A stretch of DNA of 26,410 nt from Hungatella sp. UBA3402. Lineage in GTDB: Bacteria > Bacillota > Clostridia > Lachnospirales > Lachnospiraceae. The stretch spans positions 1-26,410 of the forward strand of contig DEPC01000157.1 in the NCBI GenBank assembly GCA_002358555.1. The letters run 5' to 3'. The notes beneath the pieces were generated by a model. That model saw nothing but the letters and a program-made list of their open reading frames with translations, was not told the DNA's origin and made no database searches. The position numbers were made by a program, and so were the translations under genes. Shown piece by piece: positions 6,932-16,165 of the stretch; positions within the stretch are counted from its first letter, which is position 1; each line of letters begins with the position of its first letter.

Positions 6932-7660
6932 ATGGATATCATTTTATCAATGACCTTGTCTGGCTCTCTTGTGTTTATTGTGTACCGCTTTTTTAATTGC
7001 ATAAAGTTTCTTCCTCTTTCCCTTCAAAACCGCTATATGATAGTAAAATTCATACTGTTCTTCCACTTTGTTCCTCTGGGATATCTCTTTGCAATCTGGT
7101 TAAAACCATTCCGTTTAAAGCATAGGCTTGCTTCTGGATATACGTTTATAGATTGCTCCAAACCACTTATTGTATCTTGGCCTAACAGGTATTATATGAA
7201 TCCTGCTTACATTCATCATTTGATGCTCATATCTATTTGGCTTTTGTTTTCATTAGCTTTTTTTCTAAGCTCTGTGTTTGCTCGGATTAAACTACGAAGG
7301 CAAATTTTAGATTTTTGTGAAGAAATCACATCGGAAGCTGTTTTAACGATTCAGTCCAGATGCCAGGCATTACTAGGAATCAAAAAAAACATTCCAATTT
7401 ATTGGTCTGGTATCCATACATCTGCCTTTACCTATGGAATCTTTCGTCAGATAATCGTTGTTCCAAAGAGTTATGATATGGAAGAGATAGAACTGGCTGT
7501 TCTTCACGAACTCATTCATATAAAAAGAAAAGATTCTTTTATCCTTTTTCTTCGCTTTCTTGCCATGGGGATGTATTGGTTTAATCCACTTATGTTTCTA
7601 ATTTATAGAGAAACAGATAAACTATGCGAATTAACTTGTGATGAATTTGTGATCGATTAA
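6932..7660 (+). CDS. M56/BlaR1-type membrane peptidase sensor, 5' part (frameshifted)
   Basis: A 242-residue product with several hydrophobic helices and the zinc-peptidase motif HELIH at residues 192-196, followed by NPLMFLIYRETDKLCELTCDEFVI, where the third metal ligand usually lies. BlaR1/MecR1-like proteins sense an external signal and destroy the BlaI-type repressor. Normal members continue well past CDEFVI; here a TAA follows almost at once. The next frame carries the expected continuation (...NLLARHVTAFSKNQTIIKERI), so the gene seems broken by a frameshift, probably with a small deletion, near 7650-7685. The peptidase core is retained. Confidence 0.8.
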   Translation: MDIILSMTLSGSLVFIVYRFFNCIKFLPLSLQNRYMIVKFILFFHFVPLGYLFAIWLKPFRLKHRLASGYTFIDCSKPLIVSWPNRYYMNPAYIHHLMLISIWLLFSLAFFLSSVFARIKLRRQILDFCEEITSEAVLTIQSRCQALLGIKKNIPIYWSGIHTSAFTYGIFRQIIVVPKSYDMEEIELAVLHELIHIKRKDSFILFLRFLAMGMYWFNPLMFLIYRETDKLCELTCDEFVID

Positions 7661-7685
7661 TGAATGCAATCTTCTTGCTCGTCAT

Positions 7686-8198
7686 GTGACAGCATTTAGC
7701 AAAAATCAAACTATCATAAAAGAAAGGATTGATTTGATTATGAAAGAAAAAAAACGAAATTGCAACAAATATCCCCTGGCCTCTCTGATATTGTCAACAG
7801 GGATTATTCTATGTGGGGTATTTCCTGCTCTGGCTTATGAACTGCCTCAGGAAATCAGGTGGTTTGATGCCCCCGAAAAAGGATTTTCAACGGCCTCATT
7901 TATTGAATTTTCTGAAATCGGGCATGAAGAACAGCAAAAATCATGGGAGCCTATAGAACAGATTATCTATGACTCTCAGTTTACAGATATATATGGAAAT
8001 GTTTATCCTGTAGATGATATTGAGAAAAGGGCAAACTGTAATCATTCTTTTGTACAAGGTACTTATACTACACATACTCAAAATGGCAAGGATGGATGTG
8101 TCATTAAAAATTATTCTGCCTTAAGATGCTCTCAGTGTGGTGAAATGAAAAATAAAATTTTAATAAATAAAAATGAATATACCATATGTCCACATTAG
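7686..8198 (+). pseudogene. 3' part of the broken M56/BlaR1-type sensor
   Basis: The coding-like stretch can be read back to 7653 without a stop in this frame. It begins with TAFSKNQTIIKERIDLIMKEKKR, which in intact M56 sensors follows the CDEFVI region, then a membrane helix (LASLILSTGIILCGVFPALAY) and an extracytoplasmic domain. The end holds paired Cys and His (CNHSFVQGTYTTH, RCSQCGEM), likely metal-binding. An internal ATG (7740) could start a separate membrane protein of about 152 residues. It is treated here as the second half of a disrupted gene; a real two-protein arrangement cannot be excluded. Confidence 0.6.
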
Positions 8199-8402
8199 AT
8201 ACATACAAAAGGGACTGTTATAAAACATAATAGTTCTACAATATATAATGGTAATATCACAATGATTATCATTGTTTCTAAAAAGAGACTCTGCTGTGCT
8301 GCATGACAGGGGTTCTTTGACAGTCTGAATGATATATATCATAAAAATCTACTATGTTTCAACAGCTCTTCTTATCCACTATCCAATCGGTTATAAATAT
8401 TA
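8199..8402. other. Noncoding gap with palindromes and a repeat fragment
   Basis: No gene seen. It holds TTCTACAATATATA (8234-8247), identical to one arm of the inverted repeat at 18503, and two perfect palindromes: CAATGATTATCATTG (8260-8274) and ATGATATATATCAT (8329-8342). The first is reminiscent of Fur-family sites, but no suitable gene follows. Confidence 0.5.
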
Positions 8403-9152
8403 CTACAACTCGTCGTAAGTTACTAGCTGAATACTTTTTTCCTCTAACCATCTCCTGGTTTCTGGGTTGCAGAGCATCTCTACCTCCAAGGCTCTTGGAA
8501 CAGTTAAAGAGGACGTTTTTAGAATATAGGCATCTAAATATCCTGGATGACATATGAACATAGCGCATCCCTTGGAACCATAGTCCTTCTCTGCAGCTCT
8601 CTTTAATGATTCAAATGGTTCATAATCTGGTTTCATACTTTCCATGCTGGGATAAAGTATGGAATCGCCAAAAGGTACAGAATTTCCCATAGAAAAATCC
8701 AGGTAAGGAAGCCCATGTCTCTTGGCCACTATCTTAAGTCCTTTAAAAAAATTATGGCTGGAAACCGCATGTCCTTCAAAATAATGGGGCTGCTGTCCGG
8801 TCAGCTCAACAAACCTCTGGTACTGAGCTTCAATTTCCAGAATTGCTTCATCTAAGACAACAAAATCGTCTTTTGCTAAACGATAACTGCGACTGGACTT
8901 AAATTCTCCATTTTCCTGAGTAATACTGGGAATTAATTCTGGCCTTGTAAGAGGCTTTCCTACACAAATATTGGTATGCTGTCCATAGCATACAGGGACT
9001 CCCTTCAATAATTCCAAGCCATGCTCTACATCAGGCATATTCGTCATAATTCCCACAGAGCCAATTATTCCTTCCTTTACTGCTTTTGCAATTCCATAGT
9101 TGACTCCCTCTGAATATCCTAAGTCATCTGCTCTTACAAGTATCCGTTTCAT
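8403..9152 (-). CDS. ChbG/HpnK (YdjC-family) carbohydrate deacetylase
   Basis: A 249-residue protein of the YdjC family, metal-dependent deacetylases acting on acetylated sugars such as chitooligosaccharides. The N-terminal RADDLGYSEGVNYGI holds the metal-binding Asp pair (D9, D10), GQHTN holds a His (H59), and FEGHAVSSHNF a further His (H128); the family usually has a His-rich SHxHVH motif here, so the second site is divergent. A good ribosome site (AAAGGAG) precedes the ATG. It stands alone on the minus strand; the substrate cannot be read from the sequence. Confidence 0.85.
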   Translation of the reverse strand: MKRILVRADDLGYSEGVNYGIAKAVKEGIIGSVGIMTNMPDVEHGLELLKGVPVCYGQHTNICVGKPLTRPELIPSITQENGEFKSSRSYRLAKDDFVVLDEAILEIEAQYQRFVELTGQQPHYFEGHAVSSHNFFKGLKIVAKRHGLPYLDFSMGNSVPFGDSILYPSMESMKPDYEPFESLKRAAEKDYGSKGCAMFICHPGYLDAYILKTSSLTVPRALEVEMLCNPETRRWLEEKSIQLVTYDEL

Positions 9153-9226
9153 GATTTGCTTTCTCCTTTTTTCCTATAGTTCATTTTGTCATTTATTCTC
9201 TTATTATAGTCCAGGATTTTTGCATT

Positions 9227-9559
9227 TCATAGATTCAATTTTTTTGCAATGGTTTTAATTTCATTGAGTGATAGTCTAGGTACAAATTCATTAATTTCTT
9301 CAACAGAAAATTTACCTGATTTTAGCATATTTATTGTTGTTTGAGTTGCCTCTTCCTGTCTTCCTTCTTCCATCAACATCTTTCCAACTTGTGTCATTCC
9401 CAATGCCTCCTTGATATACTGCCTAGTTTCCTTATTAATTATTTTGTCAGTAAAGGTTAATATTCCTGCCAAAACAAGTATACAAAACCTAAGCCCCTTC
9501 TGTGCGTAACATATCCAAGGTATGAAGGAAGCATCCTTCGTGCAAATCGTGGGACTCAC
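9227..9559 (-). pseudogene. C-terminal remnant of an Rpn-family (PD-(D/E)XK) nuclease/transposase
   Basis: The frame reads ...GILTFTDKIINKETRQYIKEALGMTQVGKMLMEEGRQEEATQTTI and continues to SLNEIKTIAKKLNL. This matches the C-terminal half of Rpn-type proteins (PDDEXK_2 group, recombination-promoting nucleases common in Lachnospiraceae). The catalytic N-terminal region is missing, and the first ~25 residues look unrelated, so this is a truncated remnant without the nuclease core. Upstream lies a 52-bp imperfect hairpin. Confidence 0.65.
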
Positions 9560-9607
9560 AGGGATAGCCTGTTGATACTGTCAGAATTATTTGGCCCCGC
9601 AGGAAGC

Positions 9608-9659
9608 CCCACCTCTTACAAAAAATTATCCAGTGGATGATTTTCTGTTAGGAGGCGGG
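9608..9659. repeat. 52-bp imperfect hairpin beside the Rpn remnant
   Basis: Outer arms CCCACCTC and GAGGCGGG (one wobble), then further paired segments to a tiny ACT/AGT loop, broken only by single mismatches or bulges. It sits downstream of the DUF4132 gene (stop at 9692) and has no T-run, so it is not an obvious terminator. It may be an element end. Confidence 0.5.
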
Positions 9660-9691
9660 AGCAAGTCACAAGTAAAACCTAGCTAATTCCT

Positions 9692-12600
9692 CTACCCTCT
9701 AATCTGCTGCAAAATAAATGGGTCTTTGATTTTTTTATCTTCCGCTAAAAGTACAATTTTGGACATAATCTCTGCAGTCTTGGGGTCCTCGTCCACAAAG
9801 GGAAGGAATAATTTTCCTCTTTTTTGACTGTGAACAGGAAGAATATTCAGCATAGCTCCGCCCTTCTGGTGAATTACCCCGCTGCCTAAATGAACGGTAT
9901 ACTCTCCTCTACTTCCCTGGATTTTAGCATGACTGTCTGTTAATGTCACGTTCTTAAGACCAAACAGAGGCAAATTAAATTCTACAATCGCTCTGCGCAT
10001 CTCAATGGTGGAATGGCTTGTCTCTGGGTCTACACCTCCTACATGAGCCACACTGACTGCCAAATCTACATCGCGCATCACTTCGCTGTAAATCAAATCT
10101 GGCACTTTCTCAATCGTAATCGGCACAAACGTCTTTCTGTCAGAAAATTCCACCCACTCTAATGTTGGTGCTTCAATATCACTAGGGGAGAACCAATCTG
10201 CCATAGCATAAATTCTGGCGATAATATTTTCTTTATAATAAATTTTTTGAAGACCTTCCTCATAATCGGCAATCCAACGCCGTCCCCTCAAACATCCTAC
10301 CGTCTTTTGCGGTTGAATCTGATTTCCGGCAAACATTCTAGAAGCTGTTAGTCCTAATTCCTCTGGCATCTTTACATATAATTCACGGAACACCTGCTTA
10401 AAGGGCTGACGGATTTGGTGGTCAAAGAGATATTTCTGATATTCATGCCAAACCTTAGTCTGATATAAATCGAGTGGATGAGCAATTCGGATTTTTTCTT
10501 CCTTTTGTAGCTGGCATGTTCTTCCATCCCATGATATTAGGAAAATCCCTTGTTGTGTCTTTTCCAGTTCTGAGATTGATGCTCTATTTGACTTTGAAAC
10601 CTGAGACTTCCCAACCTCTTCTTTTATCTCCTGACTATCTTCTCCAGATAATGCATCTACTGCTACAAACCCTAACGCATTGTCATGAACAAAGACCAAA
10701 TTTTCCAAAATAGCTTTCACTACAGGATTGCCCATAAGTCCGGCTACTTCTTCTGCAGTAAACCAGTCTTTGTTTTCCATGGCTTCTTCCATCAGCTTCT
10801 TTGCTCGGATATGCTGCTCCTTTAATTTCTTATGAGCCTCTTTCACTTCCAACACATAGGGCCTTTTCCCAATTCTTGTAGGAACTGATTTCAGCAGTTT
10901 TTCTCCTTTTCTACACAAAATTTCACTTTTACCTTCCTCATTTATCTTCAGGCAAAGTTCCACATCATCTACTTTCGTCCATGTTCTATAAGGAGCAAAC
11001 TCTTCAATCAGCTTGGTTTCCATCTTCAACGTCAGTCTGGTGACATCAGAAAATCCTGCATGGACACTCAAATTCACGAGTGCAGTCTGAGCAGCTTTCA
11101 TCTCATTGGTTCGCCTCTGAGCGCCAAACTGTCTAGCTTCCTTAGAAAAGTTTTGGATAAATTGATATCTCTCCAACATATCTGATTCTTGGTCCTTCAT
11201 AAAAGGCACTAGCCCATAGCTCATAAGCAAATCTTTGTTTCTCTTTGCCCCTATTTCTGTTCGGAGATGTTCCAAAGTTACTTTTCCTGTAGCAGCATCG
11301 GCATATTTTCTTGCTCTGGAATGTTTCTGCCCATCAGAAATATATTTTGCTGCCTTATAGACAGAACTAAAATTTTTCTCTCCCAGAAGTCCATAACATT
11401 CCCGAAACCAATCAATATCAAAAGCGCCGTCTTGGAGCTGCTCCTCAGATAAGGGAGTATATTTGGCAATAATCGCCTTTTTCTGGTCATCAAATTGTTC
11501 ATTCATATGAGCCATAAAATAATAGCATCCACTCTTTAGCCCTTTCCACCCCAGACATTCCTCGATAATATCAATCCATTGAGGCGCATACATGGCCACC
11601 TCTACAAGACGGTCTGTCTTAATTTGGGTACTTTTCAAAGCCTTCTTTAAGGTCTTTCCATTCTCTCCTTCTGCCGGATAACATACCTGCAAAAGCTCAC
11701 TTAAAACAGTCCGTTTTGCGTGCCTAGACTGATAGGAATAGTAAGCATCCCTATCCAGAGGGTCTTTTCCCAAAGCCATCAGTATCCGAACCAGATAGGG
11801 AATTCCCTGTATAAAGGAAATTGACGAAATATCCCAAGAAAATACAGTCTCTTCTTCTCCCCTGCGAAGCTCTGTATCTACCATTACTGGAATAATAATA
11901 TCATACAATTCCTGTACCAATTTGCCGCACCAAGTGTCTGAACCCACAAGATTTTCTCCCTGCTCCATAACTTTTTCAGACATCTGGTTGCCAAAAAAAC
12001 GATTCCATACAGACCTGTTTGACGATTTATAGTATTCTCCCTTTACCAACTGGGTTAGAACGTATAAGGTAGTATTCCTTGGAAAATAATTCATGATACA
12101 TTGGATTAGGCTGTTTTTAGAAATCAACCCTATATGATATGCCTTCAAAAACCAGTAGGGAGCTATGGGGGTCATAGCCCCTGAAGCGCAGGTGGCATAT
12201 CCTCCGTTTGAGGGAATAAACTGATTCCGTTCTCTGTCCTCTCGGCATTTCATCTCCAGCTTCCATGCAGCATAAAAAGCTTGAGTAAATTCTTCATCAC
12301 TCTCCCAATATTCCAAGCCTTCCAGCAGACGATGAAATAATCTCTGACCAGTAATCAATACTGTTGAGTGATAGATATTCCCTCTAAATCCGGCATAAGA
12401 ATAAGAAATTTCTCTATTTTCTTTATCTATGACTGGCAGCAGCTTTGCCGCCATCTCCAGTCCGGCTTTAAACAGAAACTTTTTATCTAGAAACTCCCAA
12501 TAATAACTATTCAAAATCTTGTTGATATGATTGGAATATTCTAAACTCAACGGATTGCAGTCAAAAGGCTGCTTTCCAAAAACTGCTTGGTAAAACATCT

Positions 12601-14908
12601 TACTTTTATCATAGATTTCTTTATTTCCAGGTGCTGAGATTCTGGCTTCTATCTGTAAAACTGTACCATAATTACGGATTTCTTTCGCATAAAAATCTCT
12701 TAATTCCTGCTCTAAAGGATAATTTTTCAGACAAACTTTTCCGCCAGCATTTTCTTCGCAGCTTTTGAGTCTTTCAAATCTATTTCCTATTAGCTCCTTA
12801 TCTCCAGAAATACTTTCATATTCTACGTCTTTATGTTCTCTGATTAAATGGTCAAGTTTTTTTAGTTTGCTGACTATTTCTTCCTCTGATAAAGAAATGC
12901 ATTGAGATAATATCCCTTCCTTATATACTATCTCAGGAATTTCCTCTACTGTATCAGGCTCATAGAATCCAAACCCTTTTTCTGTAACAACAGAATTTTC
13001 CTCTCCCAATATCTCTCCAATAAGAATTTTTTCCTTATCCGTAGGTTTTGAAATGAGAGAAGCCATTGGTTTTACCTTTTCATAGAATTGTTTTTTGCTC
13101 TCTGATTTTGACAACCGCAAAAGCAAATCTAATCCAGCGCTGCGTTTTTCCTCTTTTTTATCCTCTAAAAGCCGTTTTAAGCATGGCTCCATATCCTCAT
13201 CTTCCTGTTTCATGAGCATTTCTAAGAGATTTCCCCTTAAACTGCTTCTTTTAAAGCGCAGCATATCCTCTATAAGCCGATAATCCTGACGTTCCAGATT
13301 CATCTTTTTCACCAGAGAGATAGCCTTTTTGGAAGTATATTCCTCTGTGAGTCCCATATATTGAATCAAAAGTTCCTTTTGACTTTGGTTAGCAGGTTCA
13401 TACAGTAAAAGAGCCAACAGAGTGTCCCTTCCATAAGTTCCTGACATATCCTTTAAAAGTTTTGCTGCCTCAGTAATCTTTTCTTGGTCTTCCAGAATAT
13501 ACGCGATAAATGCCACCTGCCGGATAATTTCCGAAGGCATCAAAGATACCTGATACCAAGGAAAAATACAGGGAGAAAATATAAGACCTTTCTTTGGAAT
13601 ACGTCCATAGATATCCATAAATTTCTTATATAAATCCTCAGCCTCTTCTCTGCTTTCAAAATAATTACTTAAAACTGGCTGTCGAGGTTTCTCTTCGCTG
13701 TATATACTTGTATCATCCCGATAAAAGAGATTCCGAATCCAGCCATACGTCTTTGAAGCATAAGCTGGAAAAAAGGCGGCTACCAATTCTAAATCTTGAT
13801 GATATTCTAACATCACCTTTCTGGCAGCTTGAATCTTAATGTTCTCATCAAACAACGTCTGATTGTAAAAAGAGGCTGTCAATTTTTGATTCTTTGTACC
13901 ATGGTCAATCAAATCCATGATAGCTTGTACTGCATCTTCTGCCTCATGAAACCCTATGGCCCATAACGCTACACTGATGGCAATCGAATCATTAGTCTTT
14001 AACTGCTCCATACAGAAATCGTTATCTCGCAGACATTGCCCCATAAGAGTCAAGATTTTTCCATTCACTCTATCCACAGAATTTTCATCAAAAATTCCAA
14101 TCCAAGTGGATATGGAGCGTTTTATAGAAGAATACCGAATCAAATCATGCTTTTCGATAGTATCCAAAAGCAGCAGAAAAGCCTCTTTGGTTCCCTCGTC
14201 CATAGCTTCACAAATGGACTGGCGCAAGCCCTCCTGAAGTCTGGCCGCCAACAAAAGGTCACATAAAAGCTTATGTAGTTCCTCACTGTCAGACCGAACA
14301 ATGCCATAAATCATCTCTTGGTCTAAGTAAGCGGTATTGCTTTCACTGAGAATTAAATCTTTGAACGCATCAATAACTTTCTGATTCCCCCTATCAATCT
14401 CTGCTGCATAGAGATAACTGAAACCTACGCTAAATCTCCAGGTATTTTTTACATAATCCAGAGTTTCCTCATCCATTCTCCCATAGATATAATCCTCTAC
14501 AGAGACTTTGCAGTATCCAAAATTCTCATAAACAGTCAAAAGGGAAAATGCTTCTCTTATTTGAGGGCCATAGCCTGCTGTTCTCATAGTTCTTCGGCTC
14601 CAACCATAAGAAAAGGAAAACTGGTTCAGCTTATCTACCATATATAAAAATGACTCTCTATACTCTTCTGGCACAAAGGCTTGCATAATTTCCCTCTGTT
14701 TAAACCATTGAGATGGAGTTAGCTCTTTGTGAGATTTCGAGGCGGCATAAAATTCATCTGCTACCTTTTGTACAAGCTTCCTTTTTCCTCCTATCACTTC
14801 TTCTGCCAGAAGTTTCTCTTCCTCATTTAGCTTACGAATCCGGTTTCGCAACTCCTTTTCCCGTTTCCGGTCAATAACTTGTCGGGTATTTCTGTCATAT
14901 TCTGCCAT
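9692..14908 (-). CDS. Very large DUF4132-family protein (1738 residues)
   Basis: A cytoplasmic, helical protein with no signal peptide or membrane helix. The last ~450 residues resemble the DUF4132/MolR-type C-terminus: WFTAEEVAGLMGNPVVKAIL, then IRIAHPLDLYQTKVWHEY, QPFKQVFRELY and, near residue 1610, YSEVMRDVDLAVSVAHVGG. The long N-terminal part reads as helical repeats with no domain I can name. E. coli relatives (MolR, YehI) have no settled function; the yeh group lies beside MoxR-ATPase and VWA genes, which are absent here. The ATG lies 6 nt after the end of a 139-residue gene, so the two form an operon. No catalytic motif is recognised. Confidence 0.85.
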   Translation of the reverse strand: MAEYDRNTRQVIDRKREKELRNRIRKLNEEEKLLAEEVIGGKRKLVQKVADEFYAASKSHKELTPSQWFKQREIMQAFVPEEYRESFLYMVDKLNQFSFSYGWSRRTMRTAGYGPQIREAFSLLTVYENFGYCKVSVEDYIYGRMDEETLDYVKNTWRFSVGFSYLYAAEIDRGNQKVIDAFKDLILSESNTAYLDQEMIYGIVRSDSEELHKLLCDLLLAARLQEGLRQSICEAMDEGTKEAFLLLLDTIEKHDLIRYSSIKRSISTWIGIFDENSVDRVNGKILTLMGQCLRDNDFCMEQLKTNDSIAISVALWAIGFHEAEDAVQAIMDLIDHGTKNQKLTASFYNQTLFDENIKIQAARKVMLEYHQDLELVAAFFPAYASKTYGWIRNLFYRDDTSIYSEEKPRQPVLSNYFESREEAEDLYKKFMDIYGRIPKKGLIFSPCIFPWYQVSLMPSEIIRQVAFIAYILEDQEKITEAAKLLKDMSGTYGRDTLLALLLYEPANQSQKELLIQYMGLTEEYTSKKAISLVKKMNLERQDYRLIEDMLRFKRSSLRGNLLEMLMKQEDEDMEPCLKRLLEDKKEEKRSAGLDLLLRLSKSESKKQFYEKVKPMASLISKPTDKEKILIGEILGEENSVVTEKGFGFYEPDTVEEIPEIVYKEGILSQCISLSEEEIVSKLKKLDHLIREHKDVEYESISGDKELIGNRFERLKSCEENAGGKVCLKNYPLEQELRDFYAKEIRNYGTVLQIEARISAPGNKEIYDKSKMFYQAVFGKQPFDCNPLSLEYSNHINKILNSYYWEFLDKKFLFKAGLEMAAKLLPVIDKENREISYSYAGFRGNIYHSTVLITGQRLFHRLLEGLEYWESDEEFTQAFYAAWKLEMKCREDRERNQFIPSNGGYATCASGAMTPIAPYWFLKAYHIGLISKNSLIQCIMNYFPRNTTLYVLTQLVKGEYYKSSNRSVWNRFFGNQMSEKVMEQGENLVGSDTWCGKLVQELYDIIIPVMVDTELRRGEEETVFSWDISSISFIQGIPYLVRILMALGKDPLDRDAYYSYQSRHAKRTVLSELLQVCYPAEGENGKTLKKALKSTQIKTDRLVEVAMYAPQWIDIIEECLGWKGLKSGCYYFMAHMNEQFDDQKKAIIAKYTPLSEEQLQDGAFDIDWFRECYGLLGEKNFSSVYKAAKYISDGQKHSRARKYADAATGKVTLEHLRTEIGAKRNKDLLMSYGLVPFMKDQESDMLERYQFIQNFSKEARQFGAQRRTNEMKAAQTALVNLSVHAGFSDVTRLTLKMETKLIEEFAPYRTWTKVDDVELCLKINEEGKSEILCRKGEKLLKSVPTRIGKRPYVLEVKEAHKKLKEQHIRAKKLMEEAMENKDWFTAEEVAGLMGNPVVKAILENLVFVHDNALGFVAVDALSGEDSQEIKEEVGKSQVSKSNRASISELEKTQQGIFLISWDGRTCQLQKEEKIRIAHPLDLYQTKVWHEYQKYLFDHQIRQPFKQVFRELYVKMPEELGLTASRMFAGNQIQPQKTVGCLRGRRWIADYEEGLQKIYYKENIIARIYAMADWFSPSDIEAPTLEWVEFSDRKTFVPITIEKVPDLIYSEVMRDVDLAVSVAHVGGVDPETSHSTIEMRRAIVEFNLPLFGLKNVTLTDSHAKIQGSRGEYTVHLGSGVIHQKGGAMLNILPVHSQKRGKLFLPFVDEDPKTAEIMSKIVLLAEDKKIKDPFILQQIRG

Positions 14909-14914
14909 AGTTCT

Positions 14915-15334
14915 CTACCACATCCTTCCTGCCAGCATAGTCAATCTGACAAATGTAAATACTGTTTCCCCTGTGATTTCAATGGGCTCGTCCAAAGACT
15001 CCAATGGTCTGTTATCCAGAAAGATTCTGTAAATTCCATCTTCAAAGCACTGAATAGCATTATCTTGAGCCTTTTTAAAATCTGCCTTCCTATCTCCATA
15101 AACAGTCCCAAATGAAATCTTTCCTGCCTCGGCTTTATCCTCAATCTCCTCTCTAGTCAAACAGGTAAGAAGTTCCTGATTCTCCTGACGCAAGTTATAG
15201 TCTTCCACTCCTGCCTGTGTTACAGCTAAAATCAACTCTTTGACTGTAGATGGGGAGGACATAAGCTGATAAATCTTTGGTTCCACGGATTTCTTCCTTT
15301 TCCCCATATATTTAATATTGACTTTTATTTCCAT
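14915..15334 (-). CDS. Small protein paired with the DUF4132 gene
   Basis: A 139-residue protein with a good ribosome site (AAGGAGGGG) before the ATG. The N-terminus is a Lys-rich strand (MEIKVNIKYMGKRKKSVEPK), the middle a helix/charged region, and the C-terminus a short beta-rich unit, GIYRIFLDNRPLESLDEPIEI then VFTFVRLTMLAGRMW. I recall similar proteins ending in RLTMLAGRMW next to DUF4132 genes, but no function is known; this recollection is not verified. The pattern of strand, helix and terminal strands could suit a beta-grasp fold, which is inference. The 6-nt spacing to the next gene indicates co-translation. Confidence 0.8.
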   Translation of the reverse strand: MEIKVNIKYMGKRKKSVEPKIYQLMSSPSTVKELILAVTQAGVEDYNLRQENQELLTCLTREEIEDKAEAGKISFGTVYGDRKADFKKAQDNAIQCFEDGIYRIFLDNRPLESLDEPIEITGETVFTFVRLTMLAGRMW

Positions 15335-15405
15335 AGCCCCTCCTTATTGCAATGCTATCTTCCATACGCCAAACATTCCTTAACTGGTTATTATGTCTCA
15401 TTCTA

Positions 15406-16065
15406 TCAAACAGTTCCTTCCAGTCTTTTCAAATATTCTATTACTTCCAACAGAGATGGAAGGATTGCCTGAGCCATTTTTTCATAGTTTGAATCTGGTC
15501 TTTTCATATCTGGCACACAGATTACAGGAATATGGGCAGAAAAGGCAGCCTGGATTCCAGCCTCGCTGTCTTCTAGTACCAGACAATTCTCTAAACTTTC
15601 TTTTGCCTTTTCACATGCTTTTAAGAAAATATCAGGACTTGGCTTGCCCCTCTCTACCTCTGGGCCAAAGACCATTTCTTGAAAACTTTCTGCAATCTCA
15701 TGTTGTTTTAACACTCCCAACGCTCGGTCTTTGGTGCTGGAGGTTGCCAAAATAGCTTTACACTGATGTTCCTTTAGATAATCCAGCATCTCTTTGACAC
15801 CTGGCTTTAATGCAATCCCTTTTTCGCAGTATATATTTTCTCTGGTTGCCACAAACTCTAACCCCTCTTCCATAGAAATTGGAAGCTGAAATCTTTCTAT
15901 CAATGCTTCCATATTACCTATTCCTGTCTTTCCACTGTAGTTTTGGGCATAATCTTCCACGGAAAAAGAATATCCATATTGCTTTAATAAGTCTTGGTAG
16001 AGCTGATAAGAGATTACCTCGCTGTCAATCAGCAGTCCATCTAAGTCAAAAATAATTGCGTTCAT
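15406..16065 (-). CDS. HAD-superfamily hydrolase (beta-phosphoglucomutase-like)
   Basis: A 219-residue HAD subfamily IA protein. The start is ATG 16065, because GGGAGG lies 6 nt before it; an upstream ATG at 16083 has no ribosome site. Motif I is FDLDGLLIDSE (nucleophile D7, D9), motif II is the Thr/Ser at LATSSTK, the conserved Lys is in GKPSPDIF, and the acidic motif IV is VLEDSEAG. The alpha-helical cap domain spans about residues 15-85. Such proteins dephosphorylate or isomerise sugar phosphates; substrate unknown. A consensus promoter lies upstream (16097-16125). Confidence 0.93.
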   Translation of the reverse strand: MNAIIFDLDGLLIDSEVISYQLYQDLLKQYGYSFSVEDYAQNYSGKTGIGNMEALIERFQLPISMEEGLEFVATRENIYCEKGIALKPGVKEMLDYLKEHQCKAILATSSTKDRALGVLKQHEIAESFQEMVFGPEVERGKPSPDIFLKACEKAKESLENCLVLEDSEAGIQAAFSAHIPVICVPDMKRPDSNYEKMAQAILPSLLEVIEYLKRLEGTV

Positions 16066-16096
16066 CGCAAACCTCCCAAACATTTGTTCTTATTTT

Positions 16097-16125
16097 ATTA
16101 TACGTTTTTTAGAGGCAGATGTCAA
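16097..16125 (-). promoter_or_regulatory. Consensus sigma-A promoter of the HAD gene
   Basis: On the minus strand: TTGACA (16125-16120), 17-bp spacer, TATAAT (16102-16097). Both boxes match the consensus perfectly, so high constitutive expression is plausible. Confidence 0.85.
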
Positions 16126-16165
16126 GAAAAGGTAACTCCAGATTTATATCTTTGACATATCTTTT

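Noticed and set aside
8260..8274. Fur-like palindrome CAATGATTATCATTG
   Set aside because: No iron-related gene or promoter follows; AT-rich palindromes of this size can arise by chance.
8354..8568. Frames opposite and beside the 3' end of the deacetylase gene
   Set aside because: They overlap a clearly recognised gene on the minus strand and have no supporting signals.
9590..9690. Possible IS200/IS605-type end or TnpB guide-RNA remnant
   Set aside because: The CCCACCTC/GAGGCGGG arms recall such ends, but no transposase or TnpB fragment is present and the match is from memory only.
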